From JACVRW01 sp963803085 (GTDB lineage: Bacteria > Actinomycetota > Thermoleophilia > Solirubrobacterales > Thermoleophilaceae), in contig CAWDLE010000037.1 in assembly GCA_963803085.1 (NCBI GenBank), positions 1-64,000 on the forward strand: DNA of 64,000 bases. The letters are read 5' to 3'. The notes under the pieces are model-generated. The model saw only the letters and a list, made by a program, of their open reading frames with translations. It ran no database searches and was not told the origin of the DNA. Positions within the stretch are counted from its first letter, which is position 1; each line of letters starts with the position of its first letter. The translations under genes were made by a program, and so were the position numbers. Shown one piece after another: positions 42,324 to 51,738 of this stretch.

Positions 42324-43174
42324 TAGGCCGGCTCCCACAGCTCGGAGTTCAGCACCGGCACGCGCCGCGCGCGCCACTCGCTCGCGAGGCGCCATACCTC
42401 CGCCCCCGCCCGCGGACCCGGCAGATCGCACACCGCCTCGAGCTCCGCGGTGGCCATGCTCCCGAATCGCTGCAGCGCTGCCGCCACGTCGGGACGCGGA
42501 GTGTCGAGAGGCGCCCCGCCCACTGCGATCGCCGCGGCGCGCCACTCGTCGTAGGAATGCCCGGCGCCCACCCAGTGCTCCGCGGCGCCATCCTCGGCCG
42601 GGACGAACCGCAGCGCCGGAAACGCGAGGCGCTCCACGTTCGAGCCATGGCTGCCCTCGGTGGCCAGGCCGGCGGCGCGGGCGGCGTCGGGGATCGTGCG
42701 CGTCTCCTCCAGGTCGCTCCCGAACGCCTCGAGAATCGCGTTCGACTCGAGGTCGATGCGGAATCGCTGCGAGTCGAGCCCCGCGCGGCGCGCCTCGGCC
42801 ACGAGCGCCTCTGGGCCGTCGAGCTTGCGGCCGTGGCACATGAAGCCCTCGCGCAGGATGCGCAGGTATCGGGTCGCCGCCTCCGGTCCCTGCTCGGCCG
42901 CCGCCCTGAACGCGATGCAGGCGGGATACGTGGAGCGGACACCGTCGTGGTGCCACACGCGCGGGTCGAAAGGCATCCCGGACTCCGCGGCATGATCCAG
43001 CCACTCGATCACGAGCGACGAGAGATCCTCCTCGAACTCGCGGGCGAGACCGCCCATCACGTAGGTGATTTCGAGCTCGTCGCCAAACTCCACCATGAGC
43101 CGGCGCAGGCGGGGCTCAGCCGCCCAGGAGGCGGAACAGGCAGGATCTGTGTAGTAGCGAAGGCGTAAAGCCAC
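42323..43174 (-). CDS. DsbA family (FrnE-like) thioredoxin-fold protein
   Basis: A 283-residue thioredoxin-fold protein with the DsbA/FrnE N-terminus (LRYYTDPACSASWAAEPRLRRL). The active-site motif is CSAS, i.e. Cys14-x-x-Ser, so only the first Cys is kept. Later segments (RTIPDAARAAGLATEGSHGSNVERLAFPALRF) fit the helical insertion of FrnE. The start is a GTG at 43174, 17 bases from the divergent kinase gene. Role probably disulfide or glutathione-type chemistry; substrate unknown. Confidence 0.75.
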   Translation of the reverse strand: MALRLRYYTDPACSASWAAEPRLRRLMVEFGDELEITYVMGGLAREFEEDLSSLVIEWLDHAAESGMPFDPRVWHHDGVRSTYPACIAFRAAAEQGPEAATRYLRILREGFMCHGRKLDGPEALVAEARRAGLDSQRFRIDLESNAILEAFGSDLEETRTIPDAARAAGLATEGSHGSNVERLAFPALRFVPAEDGAAEHWVGAGHSYDEWRAAAIAVGGAPLDTPRPDVAAALQRFGSMATAELEAVCDLPGPRAGAEVWRLASEWRARRVPVLNSELWEPA

Positions 43175-43191
43175 CGGAGAGCGGAAAATAG

Positions 43192-44679
43192 ATGACGGTG
43201 ATCGGCACTCTGATCAACGAGCGCTACCGGCTCGAGGAGAAGATCGGGTCCGGAGGGATGTCGAGCGTCTACCGGGCGTTCGATCCCACGCTCGAGCGCT
43301 GGGTCGCGATCAAGCTGATGCACCGCGACATCTCGAACGACCCGGATCAGCTCGAGCGCTTCCGCCGCGAGGCCCGGGCGGTCGCGCAGCTGAACCACCC
43401 TCACGTGGTGACCGTGATCGACGCGGGCGAGGACGACGGGAATCCGTACATCGTGTTCGAGTACGTGGAGGGCGAGACGCTCAAGGAGCGGATCCGCCGT
43501 CTCGGGCGGCTGCCGGTGGCCGAGGCGGTGGCGTACGCGATCGAGATCGGCCGTGCGCTCGAATGCGCCCACGACAACAAGCTCGTCCATCGGGACGTGA
43601 AGCCGCAGAACGTCCTGATCGACCCCGACGGCCGGGCCAAGGTCACCGACTTCGGCATCGCCCGCTCGCTGGAGGCGCAGGGCCTCACCGCCACCGGGCG
43701 CGTGCTTGGCACGACGGACTACGTATCGCCCGAGCAGGCGCTCGGCCACGAGGTCACCGGCCAGTCCGACATCTACTCGCTCGGGATCGTGCTCTACGAG
43801 ATGCTCACCGGCGAGACGCCCTTCCAGGCGGACACGCAGGTCGCGGTGGCGATGAAGCACGTGCGCGATCCGCTCCCGGACGCCCAGCGGCGGCGGCCGG
43901 AGATCTCCTCGGCGCTCGCCGCCGTGGTGGAGCGCTCGACGGCGAAGGAGACGCAGAACCGCTACCCGACGGTGAGCCAGATGGTGCACGACCTCGAGGA
44001 GGTGCTGGCGATCGAGGCGGCACGCAGCGGCCAGACCACCGGTGAGGCCACGACGGTGCTGCAATCGCTGTCCGGCGACACCGCGGACTTCGCCCCGATC
44101 CGGCTGCGCCGCCCGAAGCGGGCGCTCGCGCTGACGCTCTTCGTACTGGCGCTGCTGGCGGCGACCGCGATCTTCCTCGCGCAGCGGACCGAGAAGGGCA
44201 CCGGCGGCACCGTCGTGAAGAAGCCCGCCGAGCTGAGCGAGGTGCGGCTGGCCGGCGACGCCGCGCACGACTACGACCCCGCCGGCGACGGCCACGAGTC
44301 GGAGGACGCCACCCGCTACGCCATCGACGGCGTTCGCGGCACCAACTGGAACACCGAGCGCTACGAGGGCGGCTTCGCGGGCAACAACAACAAGCCCGGC
44401 GTGGGGATCTACGTGGATGCCGGCAAGCAGATCGCGGCACGCGGCCTCGCGCTCACCACCGCGACCCCCGGTTTCAAAGCCCGGGTCTACGCCTCGGAGA
44501 CCGTGCCGGCGTCGATCAACGGGTGGGTTCCGGTGAGCCCGGTCGAGAACATCGAGCGCGAGGACCACGCCTTCCGGCTCAAGACGAAGGGACGCAAGTT
44601 CCGCAACTACCTGCTCTGGATCACGGAGCTGCCGGAGGAGAACAGGGCCCAGATCCAGGAGCTCGGCCTGCTGAAGTAG
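43192..44679 (+). CDS. membrane Ser/Thr protein kinase with extracytoplasmic discoidin-like domain
   Basis: A 495-residue Hanks-type kinase. Lys41 in VAIKLMH, Asp135 in HRDVKPQN and Asp153 in DFG form the active site; GSGGMSSVY is the Gly loop. One transmembrane helix (about 308-328) is followed by an outside domain of about 165 residues (LAGDAAHDYDPAGDGHESED, then TNWNTERYEGG), similar to F5/8-type (discoidin) sugar-binding folds rather than PASTA. Convergent with ddl, next to the pknB operon. A candidate sensor of wall or surface glycans. Confidence 0.88.
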   Translation: MTVIGTLINERYRLEEKIGSGGMSSVYRAFDPTLERWVAIKLMHRDISNDPDQLERFRREARAVAQLNHPHVVTVIDAGEDDGNPYIVFEYVEGETLKERIRRLGRLPVAEAVAYAIEIGRALECAHDNKLVHRDVKPQNVLIDPDGRAKVTDFGIARSLEAQGLTATGRVLGTTDYVSPEQALGHEVTGQSDIYSLGIVLYEMLTGETPFQADTQVAVAMKHVRDPLPDAQRRRPEISSALAAVVERSTAKETQNRYPTVSQMVHDLEEVLAIEAARSGQTTGEATTVLQSLSGDTADFAPIRLRRPKRALALTLFVLALLAATAIFLAQRTEKGTGGTVVKKPAELSEVRLAGDAAHDYDPAGDGHESEDATRYAIDGVRGTNWNTERYEGGFAGNNNKPGVGIYVDAGKQIAARGLALTTATPGFKARVYASETVPASINGWVPVSPVENIEREDHAFRLKTKGRKFRNYLLWITELPEENRAQIQELGLLK

Positions 44680-44680
44680 T

Positions 44681-44709
44681 GCCGCTGCCTACCTAATGCC
44701 GGTAGCGGC
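44681..44709. terminator. hairpin between convergent kinase and ddl genes
   Basis: GCCGCTGCC (44681-44689) can pair with GGTAGCGGC (44701-44709), 9 bp with one G-T pair and an 11-nt loop, located just after the kinase stop and overlapping the last codons of ddl. No T run follows on either strand, so termination by this hairpin alone is uncertain. Confidence 0.35.
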
Positions 44710-45646
44710 GGTCCTCCTCGTAGCGCTCCATGGCGATCGCGAGCAGCCGCTCGAGCAGCTCGACGTACGGGATCCCGCTGGCGTCGAAGAGCTTCGCGTA
44801 GACGCTGGTGGAGGTGAAGCCGGGGATCGTGTTCAGCTCGTTCACGAGCACCCTGTCGCCCTCCACGAAGAAGTCGACCCTCGCCATCCCCGAGCAGTCG
44901 ATGATCTTGAAGACCTCGACGGCAAGCCGGCGGACCTCCTCACGCACGGCCTCTGGCACACGCGCCGGCACCACGAGGTCCATTCCGCCGGGCTGGTACT
45001 TCGCCTCGTAGTCGTACCAGTCGCTGTCCGTCAGGACGATCTCGCCCGGCTGCGAGGCGATTGGATCGCGATGGCCGAGCACGGAGCACTCCACCTCGAG
45101 CCCGTCCGAGAAGCGCTCGACCAGCACGAGCGGATCGTGCTTGAACGCGCCCGCGAGCGAGCCGTCCAGATCGGCCTCCGACCATGCCTTGCCGATGCCG
45201 ACCGACGACCCCAGCCGCGCGGGCTTCACGAACACCGGCGGCGCGAGCGTGATCTTGCCGCCCTCGCGTATCGCCACGTAGTCCACCTGCGGAATGCCGT
45301 GCGCCGTCATCAGCTCCTTGAAGACCGCCTTGTCCATGGCCACCGCCGAGGCCATCACGCCGGCGCCCACGTACGGGACGTCGAGCAGCTCCAGGAGACC
45401 CTGCACGGTGCCGTCCTCGCCGAAGGGGCCGTGGAGAACCGGGAAGACCACGTCGGCGCCGAGCAGCCCGCCTGACGGCTCGAGCGCAACGGCCTCGCCG
45501 TCGCGGGTCCAGCGGCCCTCGCGGTCGATGCGCACGTCGAGCGGCTCGTGTCCACCCTCCACGAGGCCCTGGCGCACGGACTCCGCGGACGCAAGGGAGA
45601 CATCGTGCTCGCTGGAGCGGCCACCGGCCAGGACCGCGACCTTCAC
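44693..45646 (-). CDS. ddl: D-alanine--D-alanine ligase
   Basis: A 317-residue ATP-grasp ligase. VAVLAGGRSSEHDVSLASA is the N-terminal signature, VFPVLHGPFGEDGTVQGLLE the first Ddl motif, PARLGSSVGIGKA the ATP-binding loop, and VNELNTIPGFTSTSVYAKLF the D-Ala site. Joins two D-Ala for the UDP-MurNAc pentapeptide. The GTG start at 45646 overlaps the pknB stop (GTGA), placing it as the last gene of the wall-signalling operon, which links precursor supply to PknB control. Confidence 0.93.
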   Translation of the reverse strand: MKVAVLAGGRSSEHDVSLASAESVRQGLVEGGHEPLDVRIDREGRWTRDGEAVALEPSGGLLGADVVFPVLHGPFGEDGTVQGLLELLDVPYVGAGVMASAVAMDKAVFKELMTAHGIPQVDYVAIREGGKITLAPPVFVKPARLGSSVGIGKAWSEADLDGSLAGAFKHDPLVLVERFSDGLEVECSVLGHRDPIASQPGEIVLTDSDWYDYEAKYQPGGMDLVVPARVPEAVREEVRRLAVEVFKIIDCSGMARVDFFVEGDRVLVNELNTIPGFTSTSVYAKLFDASGIPYVELLERLLAIAMERYEEDRRYRH

Positions 45647-47550
45647 GGGACCTCCGGAGTGGTCGTCGGCGGTGGCTCGACGACCTCGAGCACGCCGATC
45701 ACGATCACGACCTCGGCGCCCTTGTCCAGCTGCGTCCCCGAACCGGGCCGCTGCTCTACGACCACGCCGTCCTGCGATGGGTCGGTGACGGTGCGTTCTT
45801 GGGTGACCGGCTTCAGCCCGGCGGACTTGAGCCGTGACTTCGCGCTGCTCCCGCTCAGTCCGATCACGTCCGGAATGTCCACCTGGGGCGTTCCGGTCGA
45901 GACGGTGATCGTGACGGTCTCGCCCTTGGAGACCTCCGTGCCGCCCGCGGGACTTTGGGAGATCACATCGCCCTCGGGCTCGTCCGACTCCTGTTCGGCC
46001 ACCGACACGCCGAAGCCCTCGTCGCGGAGCCGCGACTCCGCGGAGTCGCGTGACAGGCCCGTGACATCCGGGACCGTGAGCTGTTCGGGCCCGGAGCTCA
46101 CGAACAGGCGCACCCGGGTGCCGCGGGTGACCTTCGTCGCCTCGCGCGGCAGGGTGCGAATGGCCAGATCCTTGGCGACCTTGTCCGAGAACTCCTGGTC
46201 GACGGTCACCTTGAGGCCGGCGTCCTCGAGCTCCTTGATGGCCTGCCCCTGGCGCAGGCCCGCGACCGCCGGTACGAGCACGTCGCCGGGACCGCGCGAC
46301 ACCTCGAGCGTCACGGTCGAGCCCTCGTCCGCCTGCTCGCCCGGATTCGGATCCTGATCGACCACCTGGTCGAAGGGCTGCGCGCTGCGCACGCGCTCGG
46401 TCTGAACCTCGAAGCCGGCGCGCTCCAAGTCCGCACGCGCTTCCACGAGCTGCTTGCCCGTCACCCTTGGCACGTCCTTCTTCTCGGTCGCCAGCGCGCC
46501 GCTCAGGACCACGTAGAGGAGAGCGCCGATCAGGGCGAGCGTGAGCAGCCCAATCACGACCCACGGCCAGCGCCGCTCCTTGCGCTCCACGGACGGGCCC
46601 GCCACCGGCGCAAGCACCGGCTCCGGGGCACCCGCGACCTGCGTGGCCGCCGTGGCGTCGTCGGCGGGCATCGGGATCGGCGCGAACGCCGCGGTGTCCT
46701 GGCCGCCGTTGCTGCCCGACTCGATCTGGGCGCGCGCCGCCTCGAGCGCCGCGGCGAGGTCCTCCGCGGACTGCCAACGCTGGTTCGGGTCCTTGGCGAG
46801 CGCGGCCATCACGACCGCCTCCAGAGCGGGATGCACGTCCGGACGCCACTGCGAGATCGGCGGCGGCTGCTCCGACAGGTGCTTGAGCGCCACGGCCACG
46901 GCGCTGTCGCCCTCGAACGGCAGCCGCCCGGCGAGCATCTCGTACAGCATCACGCCGATCGAATAGAGGTCGGACGTGGCCGTGACCGCGTGCCCCTGCG
47001 CCTGCTCCGGCGACAGGTACTGAGCCGTGCCCATGATCGAACCCGTTTCGGTCATCTCCGAGGCGCCGGCGCGGGCGATGCCGAAGTCGGTGACCTTTGC
47101 GTGACCGAGGTCGTCGACGATCACGTTGTGCGGCTTGAAGTCCCGGTGGATCACGCCGTGGCGATGAGCGAAGCCCGCGGCCTCGAGAATCTGCGTGCCG
47201 ATGTCGATCACGCGCTCCTGGGACAGGGGCGCCTCGGCGTTCACGATGTCCTTGAGCGTGCGGCCCGTGAGGAACTCCATCGCGATGTAGTAGGTGCCCT
47301 CGTGCTCGCCGCGGTCGAAGACGCCCACCACGTTGGGGTGATTGAGGCCCGCGGCCGACTTCGCCTCGCGGCGGAAGCGCTCCACGAACTCCTGGTCCTG
47401 CGCGAAGCGCCGGTGCAGCACCTTGATCGCGACCTGCCGGCCGAGGTGGCTGTCCTCGGCGCAGTAGACGTCCGCCATGCCGCCGGAGCCGATCCGGCGC
47501 AGAATCCGGTAGCGGCCGTCCACGAGAGTGTTGCCCGCCACCTCCGTCAT
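45643..47550 (-). CDS. pknB: PknB-type Ser/Thr kinase with four PASTA domains
   Basis: A 635-residue kinase. Kinase domain (1-270): GSGGMADVY, VAIKVLHR, HRDFKPHN, DFGIARAG; note HRDFKP instead of HRDVKP. Linker, transmembrane helix (about 327-349), then four PASTA domains (about 355-620) for binding muropeptides or lipid II outside, and a Pro/Thr tail. Known PknB proteins phosphorylate wall-synthesis and FHA proteins and are dephosphorylated by PstP, encoded upstream. It overlaps pbpA by 4 bases. Confidence 0.93.
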   Translation of the reverse strand: MTEVAGNTLVDGRYRILRRIGSGGMADVYCAEDSHLGRQVAIKVLHRRFAQDQEFVERFRREAKSAAGLNHPNVVGVFDRGEHEGTYYIAMEFLTGRTLKDIVNAEAPLSQERVIDIGTQILEAAGFAHRHGVIHRDFKPHNVIVDDLGHAKVTDFGIARAGASEMTETGSIMGTAQYLSPEQAQGHAVTATSDLYSIGVMLYEMLAGRLPFEGDSAVAVALKHLSEQPPPISQWRPDVHPALEAVVMAALAKDPNQRWQSAEDLAAALEAARAQIESGSNGGQDTAAFAPIPMPADDATAATQVAGAPEPVLAPVAGPSVERKERRWPWVVIGLLTLALIGALLYVVLSGALATEKKDVPRVTGKQLVEARADLERAGFEVQTERVRSAQPFDQVVDQDPNPGEQADEGSTVTLEVSRGPGDVLVPAVAGLRQGQAIKELEDAGLKVTVDQEFSDKVAKDLAIRTLPREATKVTRGTRVRLFVSSGPEQLTVPDVTGLSRDSAESRLRDEGFGVSVAEQESDEPEGDVISQSPAGGTEVSKGETVTITVSTGTPQVDIPDVIGLSGSSAKSRLKSAGLKPVTQERTVTDPSQDGVVVEQRPGSGTQLDKGAEVVIVIGVLEVVEPPPTTTPEVP

Positions 47551-48998
47551 CCGGCGCCTCCGCCGAGCAGAGCCTCGAGCACCGACTTCGCTATCGGAGC
47601 AGCCACCGTGCCGCCCTGCCCGGTGGTGCGCTCCACCGTCACGGCGATCGCCATACGCGGATTGTCGACCGGGGCGAACGCGATGAACCAGGGCTGCGTG
47701 AACTCGCGATTCGCGCCCACCTCGGCGGTACCGGTCTTGCCCGCCACGCGGATGCCGGCCAGCGCGCCGGCGGTGCCGGTGCCCTCCTCGACCACTCGGG
47801 CCATCATGGCCGTGAGCTGCTCGGCGGTCTCGGGCTTCATCACCTCTGCCTGGAGGTCGGGCTCGATCCTCTCCTTCACGCGCCCGTCCTGCTGCACGAT
47901 CCGGTCGACGAGGCGCGGCTTCATCAGGCGGCCCCCGTTGGCCACCGCCGAGGCCACCAGGGCCATCTGGATCGGGGTCGTGTCGAGGGCGCCCTCTTCG
48001 CCACCCTGCCCGATCGCCACGCGGCCCACGTCGAAGCCGTCCTCCACGTAGTCGACGCCGTTTCGCCGGATCCCGCTCGGGATCATCTGGAAGCCCGGAT
48101 AGTCGAGCTGCGGGTCCTCGTAGAAGCCGAAGCGCTTCATGTACTCCACGAGCGTCTCGGCGCCCACGCGCTCGCCCACCTGCGCGAAGACGGTGTTCAC
48201 CGAGTTCGTCAGCGCGTCCGTGAAGGAGATCGGGCCGAAGCTCTCCCCGCCGGCGTTCTCGAGCGGTGCGCCGCTGATGGTCCTCGGCGAGGAGCCGTCG
48301 ATCACCGTGTTCGGGGTGACCTTGCCGGTGTCGAGCGCCGCGGTGGCGGTGACCACCTTGAAGGTGGAGCCCGGCTGGTACAGCTCCTGGGTGGTGCGGT
48401 TCAGGAGGGACTTGTTGGGGTCCGTGTTGATGCGGCCGAACTGCGACGGGATCAGGTTCGGGTCGTACTCCGGGATCGACACCATCACGCGCACCTTGCC
48501 GGTCTGAGGCTCGATCGCCACCACCGCGCCCTTGCGCCCGGCTAGCCCGTCCACGGCCGCCTGCGTGCCGGCCACGTCGAGATTCGTGACCACGTCGTTG
48601 CCCTCGCGGTCGCTGCTCTCGAGCCCCTCGAGAATCGAGGCGAACTCGTTCTCCTTGCCGGTGAGCTCGTCGTTGCGGTAGAGCTCGATGCCACGGCGTC
48701 CGTTGGTGATGAACGAGTAGCCGACCGGATGGGCGAAGGTGCCGCCGGTGGGGTAGGTGCGGGTATAGATGCGATTCTCGCCGCGGCCCTCACCGCGGCT
48801 GCGCGCGAGCACGGTTCGTCCGTCGGAGGCGAGGATCAGCCCGCGCGGGACCTTCTGCTCCTCGATCAGCGGGCGCCTGTTGGCGGGGTTGTCGGCCAGG
48901 GACTGGGCCTCGAAGACCGTCCAGCGCGACGTGAAGATCACGAGCACCGCGAACAGCAGCGTGAAGAGCCCGAACAGCTGGACTATCTGGCGGTTCAC
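47547..48998 (-). CDS. pbpA: class B penicillin-binding protein (PbpA-like)
   Basis: A 483-residue transpeptidase with an N-terminal membrane anchor (5-23). Catalytic motifs are STFK (Ser211-Lys214), SVN (266-268) and KTG (421-423). The N-terminal pedestal domain begins around RRPLIEEQKVPRGLIL. It cross-links peptidoglycan, most likely as partner of the SEDS protein encoded just upstream. The start ATG overlaps the ftsW/rodA stop. Confidence 0.93.
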   Translation of the reverse strand: MNRQIVQLFGLFTLLFAVLVIFTSRWTVFEAQSLADNPANRRPLIEEQKVPRGLILASDGRTVLARSRGEGRGENRIYTRTYPTGGTFAHPVGYSFITNGRRGIELYRNDELTGKENEFASILEGLESSDREGNDVVTNLDVAGTQAAVDGLAGRKGAVVAIEPQTGKVRVMVSIPEYDPNLIPSQFGRINTDPNKSLLNRTTQELYQPGSTFKVVTATAALDTGKVTPNTVIDGSSPRTISGAPLENAGGESFGPISFTDALTNSVNTVFAQVGERVGAETLVEYMKRFGFYEDPQLDYPGFQMIPSGIRRNGVDYVEDGFDVGRVAIGQGGEEGALDTTPIQMALVASAVANGGRLMKPRLVDRIVQQDGRVKERIEPDLQAEVMKPETAEQLTAMMARVVEEGTGTAGALAGIRVAGKTGTAEVGANREFTQPWFIAFAPVDNPRMAIAVTVERTTGQGGTVAAPIAKSVLEALLGGGAG

Positions 48999-50437
48999 AC
49001 GAGCCCTCCGCGACGCCTGGCCTCGGAGCGAGCGTGGTTCGACACGATCAGGAGCAGCGCGAGCAGCACCATGTTCGCGACGATCGAGCTGCCGCCGTAG
49101 GAGACGAACGGGAGCGTCACTCCGGTGAGCGGGATCACCCTCGTGACGCCGCCGACGATCACGAACACCTGGATGGCCAGAACGCCAGTGAGCCCTGTGG
49201 CCAGCAGCTTCGAGAACCCGTCAGCGGCCGAGAGGGCGGTGCGCAGGCCGCGGTAGACGAGCAGGAGGTATGCGCCGATCAGCCCCGCCGCCCCGAACAG
49301 GCCCGCCTCGTTCACGAGCACGGCGTAGATCAGGTCGGTGTGCGCGGCGGGCAGGATCGAGGTGCCCCCGGGTAAGTCGAGCAGCGCCTGTCCGAAGCCC
49401 TGCCCGAACAGGCCGCCGTCGGCCTGGGCGAACAGCGACTGCGAGAGCTGGTAGCCCTCGTGGTCCACCACCCCGGGCTTGAACGGGTCGAGCCACGTAT
49501 CCACCCGCTCCTGCACGTGCGCGATGTTCTGCGACAGGTAGAACGCGCCACCGAAGAACATCGTCGAGCCCACACCGATCAGAGACAGACGGCCGGTGGC
49601 CACGTACAGGAGCGCGAGAAAGCCACCGAAGAACATCACCGAGCTGCCGAGGTCCCGGATCAGGATCAGCATCACCATCGCGAGGCCCCACACGAGCAGC
49701 AGCGGACCGAAGTGCTTCGGCGAGGGCCGGTCTCGCAGCACGGCCGCGAACGAGAACAGGAACACGGCCAGGAGCACCGAGCCCGCGGGGCCGAGGCCGA
49801 AGATGGCGATCCCGAGCAGTGTGAGCAACGCCGGGATCCCCCACAGCAGTATCTGGCGCTGGTAGGGCAGCGGTCTCAACCGCGGGCGCACCAGGATGTC
49901 GCCCGTCTCGCGCAGGTAGCTCGCGAGGAAGATGATGATGCCGAGCTTCGCGAACTCGGCCGGCTGGAACTGAATCGAGCCGACCTTGATCGCGAGGAAG
50001 GCTCCATTCACCTGGGCACCGATGCCCGGGAGGCGCGGTAACAGCAGCAGCCCGATGCTGGCCGCCGCAATCGTGTAGCGATAGCGCTCCAGCACGTGGT
50101 GGTCGTGGACCAGGAGCATGGTGATGCAGAAGAACGCGAGGCCGACCACGAACCACTGGGCCTGCTCGCGCGCCAGCTCGGCGTCGATCCGGTAGATCAG
50201 CACCAGCCCGATGCCGGCAAGTGCGGCGGCGAGCGGGAACATGTAGGGGTCTGCGTCGGGCAGGCGTGCGCGGATGAAGAGGTGCGCCAGCACGCAAAGG
50301 CCGAGGAAGAAGGCGCCGTAGGTGAGGGTGGCGTCGGAGACGTTCTCGCTGCGGGTGGCCAGGACCGCCGCGAAGCCCGCCGCGACCAGCAGCGAGACGG
50401 GTATCAGGCCGAAGAGCTCGCGCGTGCGTGCGGACAT
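48995..50437 (-). CDS. FtsW/RodA/SpoVE family SEDS peptidoglycan polymerase
   Basis: A 480-residue protein with 10-12 transmembrane helices. QFQPAEFAKLGIIIFLASYL is the SEDS helix with the conserved Glu/Lys, RDLGSSVMFFGGFL, and DTWLDPFKPGV with the conserved Asp of the outer loop; the ending TLPFVSYGGSSIVANM is a SEDS hallmark. It polymerises glycan strands from lipid II. ATG at 50437 overlaps the pstP stop (TGATG). Gene order matches the rodA position of the actinobacterial operon, so RodA function is more likely than FtsW. Confidence 0.92.
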   Translation of the reverse strand: MSARTRELFGLIPVSLLVAAGFAAVLATRSENVSDATLTYGAFFLGLCVLAHLFIRARLPDADPYMFPLAAALAGIGLVLIYRIDAELAREQAQWFVVGLAFFCITMLLVHDHHVLERYRYTIAAASIGLLLLPRLPGIGAQVNGAFLAIKVGSIQFQPAEFAKLGIIIFLASYLRETGDILVRPRLRPLPYQRQILLWGIPALLTLLGIAIFGLGPAGSVLLAVFLFSFAAVLRDRPSPKHFGPLLLVWGLAMVMLILIRDLGSSVMFFGGFLALLYVATGRLSLIGVGSTMFFGGAFYLSQNIAHVQERVDTWLDPFKPGVVDHEGYQLSQSLFAQADGGLFGQGFGQALLDLPGGTSILPAAHTDLIYAVLVNEAGLFGAAGLIGAYLLLVYRGLRTALSAADGFSKLLATGLTGVLAIQVFVIVGGVTRVIPLTGVTLPFVSYGGSSIVANMVLLALLLIVSNHARSEARRRGGLV

Positions 50438-51734
50438 CAGTTGCCGGCTCCGCCGGCATCGAGCCGGCCGCGTTCGAGGGCTCGCACGAGATCCACGGCG
50501 TCGTCGCGGCTGCGCCACTCATGGTCGAGCACCCGCTTGCGGCGCGTGGCTGGGATCGCGCGCGCCGGCATGCCGCTCGCGTACTCCTCCTCGTACAGGT
50601 TGATCCCGAGCGGCAGCTCGTAGGGCAGGCCTTTGTAGACCGTGACGAGGCCGGCGTCGTTGGTACCGATGAAGTAGACCTGACGGCTGAGGACGTAGAG
50701 GCCGCCGACCACCGCCGCCACGAGCAGCAGCCCCACCGCTGCACCCACCACACGGCGCCCGCGGCGTCGCCGGCGCGGCGTCGCCGGCGCGGGGGCGGCC
50801 GGAGCGGTTCTGGGAGCCGGGGGGCGCACGATCGTCGCGTCCGCGGGTGCATCGCCGAGCGCGGTGAGCGGCTCGTCCGCCGCGGGCGGTGCGTGCACTG
50901 CGGGCGGCGCCGCCGCCGCGACGTCCGCGGCACTGATACCGCCGACGATCGTGTCCTCGTCGGCCGGCGCGGGCCTGGCCGGAGCGTCGGGCTCCGCGGT
51001 CCCTCGCCCTCGCCCTCGCCGAGGCGGAACAGGATCACCGTGATGTTGTCCTTGCCGCCACTCTGGTTGGCCGCGCGTATGAGCTCGTCCGCGGCCCCGT
51101 CGAGCGAGCCGGCCGAGCGCAGGATCGAGCTCACCTCGTCGTCCGCGATCATCGACGTGAGCCCGTCCGAGCAGATCAGGAACACGTCGCCCTCACGCCC
51201 CGCGAGCGTGTACGTGTCCACCTCCACGTCCGGCTCCGGCCCCAGTGCGCGCGTGATGATCGACCGCTGCGGATGGTGCTCAGCCGCCTCCGGCGTGATC
51301 TGGCCGCTGCGCTCGAGCTCGGCAACGAGCGAGTGGTCGTGCGTGAGCTGCTCGAGCTGGCCGTCGCGCAAGCGGTAGGCGCGGCTGTCGCCCACGTGAG
51401 CGAGGCTCACCTCGTCGCCGTGAACCTTCGCCAACGTGAGCGTGGTACCCATGCCGCGGCGCGACTCGTCGGCCACAGCGAGGTCATAGATGCGCCGGTT
51501 GGCCTGGCGGACGATGCTCGCGAGCTGCGCCTCCGCGGGCTCGCCTGACTCTGTCGCGCCCTCGACGGCCTCCACGGCCACGGCCGAGGCCACCTCGCCG
51601 GCCTTCGCCCCGCCCATCCCGTCCGCCACCGCGAACAGCGGCGGATCGACCACGAGCGAGTCCTCGTTGGCGCTGCGCTGGCGGCCGACGTCCGTGCGGC
51701 CTGCGTGTTCAACTATGCGGAGAGCCACGTCCAC
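50437..51734 (-). CDS. pstP: PstP-type PP2C Ser/Thr phosphatase, apparently frameshifted before its membrane segment
   Basis: Residues 1-240 form an intact PP2C domain: SANEDSLVV, VADGMGGAKAGE, GMGTTLTL, HVGDSRAYRLR, CSDGLTSMI, GGKDNITVILFRLG. After the GEGEGEG repeat (51020-51001) that frame turns to Arg/Pro-rich nonsense. The adjacent frame carries on with TAEPDAPARPAPADEDTIVG, a basic stretch, a transmembrane helix (VVGAAVGLLLVAAVVGGLYV) and a 100-residue outer domain ending at 50437, next to the ftsW start. Restoring one G in the GGG at 51001-51003 rejoins the two, giving about 430 residues. As pstP is normally essential, a sequence error is more likely than a real mutation. Confidence 0.85.
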
Positions 51735-51738
51735 CGAA

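Noticed and set aside
44693..46849. Frame extending the ddl gene upstream through pknB
   Set aside because: The extra 400 residues are Gly/Arg-rich shadow sequence of pknB; ddl begins at GTG 45646.
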